From NCBI RefSeq assembly GCF_003177035.1, contig NZ_CP029488.1, forward strand, positions 3,912,501-3,976,500: a stretch of 64,000 nt of DNA. Reading direction: 5' to 3'. Position 1 is the first letter of the stretch. Every line of letters starts with the position of its first letter. A program made the position numbers and the translations under genes. This document shows, in pieces, positions 63,016 to 64,000 of the stretch. The notes under the pieces were generated by a model. It was not told where the DNA came from, ran no database searches, and was given only the letters and a program-made list of their open reading frames with translations. This DNA is from Salinisphaera sp. LB1. Its GTDB lineage: Bacteria; Pseudomonadota; Gammaproteobacteria; Nevskiales; Salinisphaeraceae.

Positions 63016-63263
63016 TCAAGAAGCTCCCTCTCCTCGCCGCCCCCTTGTTCCAGCTCGGCAACCGATTCGAGCAGACGGCGCGCGTTCCTGGGCGCACGCA
63101 ACAGGTATGCAGTCTCCTGAAGGGCTTCATAGTCTTCCAGGGACATCATCACCACCGAAGCGGCCTTGCTTCTGGTGATGATAACGGGGGCGTGGTCGTC
63201 ACAGACCTGTTCCATTGTTTTTGCCAGGTGGGTTCTGGCGGCCGTGTAGCTGATGGCGTCCAT
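63012..63263 (-). CDS. yefM: YefM/Phd-family antitoxin
   Basis: 83 residues, MDAISYTAARTHLAKTMEQVCDDHAPVIITR (Phd/YefM DNA-binding domain), SVVMMSLEDYEALQETAYLL, and a disordered acidic C-terminus (EQGGGEERELLE) that neutralises the toxin. Start ATG 63263 with AGGT about 7 nt upstream. Precedes and overlaps yoeB, the usual antitoxin-first order. Confidence 0.94.
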   Translation of the reverse strand: MDAISYTAARTHLAKTMEQVCDDHAPVIITRSKAASVVMMSLEDYEALQETAYLLRAPRNARRLLESVAELEQGGGEERELLE

Positions 63264-63273
63264 AACAATGACC

Positions 63274-63326
63274 TGTACATAAATTCGGACATGTTCAATA
63301 TATAGTACGCATCCTGGCTTCAGCAA
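63274..63326 (-). promoter_or_regulatory. yefM-yoeB promoter and operator
   Basis: TGTACA at 63274-63279, 10 bp before the antitoxin start, is the core hexamer recognised by YefM in E. coli. Twelve bp farther is a 4/6 variant CGGACA (63286-63291). A -10-like TATATT (63297-63302) and -35-like TTGCTG (63321-63326), 18 nt apart (16 nt if TATATA is used), fit a promoter overlapping these operators. Confidence 0.55.
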
Positions 63327-63352
63327 GCGATAGCTGCCGGCCGGTTTTCAGG

Positions 63353-63582
63353 GGCTTCGTTCCTTGAAGCAATCTGTCCGCAGATCGACGCAGATGCACA
63401 CAGATGGACACGGCTCGCTTCGCTTTGCCGAAATTTAAAAGCCCTTGATCTCGGTGCCGGCTCAGCGCTTCAACTCGCCTGATTTCAAATCTGCGTGAAT
63501 CTGCGTACATCTGCGTACATCTGCGGATAAAAACAGATCGGCAAAGCGAAGCGAGCCGAACCGCGCATCATCATCATTCGGC
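63353..63582. repeat. Dispersed palindromic repeat, copy B
   Basis: About 230 bp, aligned along its whole length with copy A. Contains a perfect 20-bp inverted pair (63412-63431, GGCTCGCTTCGCTTTGCCGA, and 63538-63557), so the element can fold as a long hairpin. Internal short duplication of GCGTACATCT. It lies upstream of the toxin-antitoxin promoter. Confidence 0.75.
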
Positions 63583-63643
63583 GGACGAGTACATGCGGCC
63601 AGACCAAACGACGATACGCAGCTAAAGCACATTTCGCGGTCCA

Positions 63644-63888
63644 CGGCTTTGTTCCTTGCATCTATCCGCAGATCGACGCAGATTCGCGCAGATGGGTCCG
63701 GCGCGTTTCGCCTTACCGGAATCGTGCCCCTCAGGTAACGCGACGAGCTGTTCTGCTGACACAGATTGCCTTTCATCTGAGTAGATCGGCGTTGATCTGC
63801 GGACAAAACCCATCTGCCGAGTTCCAATCTGTGTGAATCGGCGCACATCGGTGGACAACAAGCCGATCGGCAAAGCGTAGCGGGCTGC
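63644..63888. repeat. Dispersed palindromic repeat, diverged copy C
   Basis: Shares GGCTTTGTTCCTTGCA, ATCCGCAGATCGACGCAGAT and GATCGGCAAAGCG with copies A and B, but the middle is different and the inverted arm is degraded. The stretch 63583-63988 holds no gene that I can support. Confidence 0.55.
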
Positions 63889-63988
63889 ACACGGTCTTGC
63901 CGATCGGCGGATGAAAAAAGCTCCGGCTGCGCTACCATGCGCGGCATAGCACACTGTCCGGCGGCTCGCTCCGCCCAAGGAATCTGCA

Positions 63989-64000
63989 ATGGCGTATTCG
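63989..64000 (+). CDS. Possible start of a gene running out of the window
   Basis: ATG at 63989 preceded by AAGGA at 63977-63981 (7-nt spacing), reading MAYS to the window end. Four codons are too few to identify a product. The good SD is the only support. Confidence 0.3.

Noticed and set aside
1-64000. tRNA or rRNA genes
   Set aside because: Scanned for cloverleaf-like GGTTCGANTCC arms and rRNA consensus words by eye and saw none. A tRNAscan-type run would be decisive.

Overview
The window is GC-rich, densely packed chromosomal DNA of a gammaproteobacterium. The strongest evidence is the run ygfB-pepP-ubiH-ubiI-gcvT-gcvH-gcvP on the minus strand (58.3 to 48.5 kb), the same order as in E. 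coli. SlyX, ZapE, XerD, Lgt/ThyA/FolA, a fused AAK-GNAT ArgA and RsmE agree with this. I cannot fix the genus; a Salinisphaera-like marine or halophilic lineage is only a guess. No rRNA, tRNA, CRISPR array or prophage was recognised.

Layout. 0-13 kb: a 5'-truncated GAF-GGDEF-EAL protein, HIT protein, slyX, ppc with a frameshifted ORF coupled behind it, a Nudix hydrolase, fdxA, a CYTH protein, xerD, zapE, a coupled pair of MaoC half-proteins and an AlkK-like acyl-CoA ligase. 13.3-19.2 kb: a tight five-gene operon (flippase-like protein, HAD-UbiA fusion, DprE1-like, DprE2-like, GT-C-like membrane protein). It looks like a lipid-linked D-arabinofuranose supply and transfer pathway. 19.2-19.7 kb: two tandem copies of an intergenic repeat. 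19.8-25.8 kb: the large NAD-glutamate dehydrogenase, a maleylacetoacetate isomerase-type GST and a small membrane protein.

25.8-35.0 kb is the most unusual region. A LuxR-type response regulator and a hybrid histidine kinase whose N-terminal half is a complete NCS1-type permease diverge from a stand-alone NCS1 transporter. Sensor and transporter share a cysteine-rich tail. The transporter leads into fmdA (with a 1-nt frameshift at a T7 run), fmdB and amiE. I read this as a sensed, transported and hydrolysed short-chain amide (formamide/acetamide-type) utilisation system.

35.3-41.3 kb: an unrecognised 658-residue protein with a papain-like Gln/Cys/His/Asn arrangement, an ATP-grasp protein, a ROK kinase, a Sir2 deacylase, an acyl-CoA-binding protein and a 288-bp MITE-like element with perfect 27-bp terminal inverted repeats, one of which supplies the folA stop codon. 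41.3-46.8 kb: lgt-thyA and folA, separated by a histidine kinase and a REC-GGDEF-EAL protein. 46.9-58.3 kb: GNAT, PfkB kinase, the glycine cleavage operon (tpx lies between gcvPA and gcvPB) behind a tandem glycine riboswitch with a visible RBS-sequestering helix, then ubiI, ubiH, pepP and ygfB. 58.4-62.2 kb: an exported small protein, argE, argA and rsmE. 62.4-63.9 kb: a YefM/YoeB toxin-antitoxin pair inside three copies of a palindromic repeat family. The first codons of another gene may start at the right edge.
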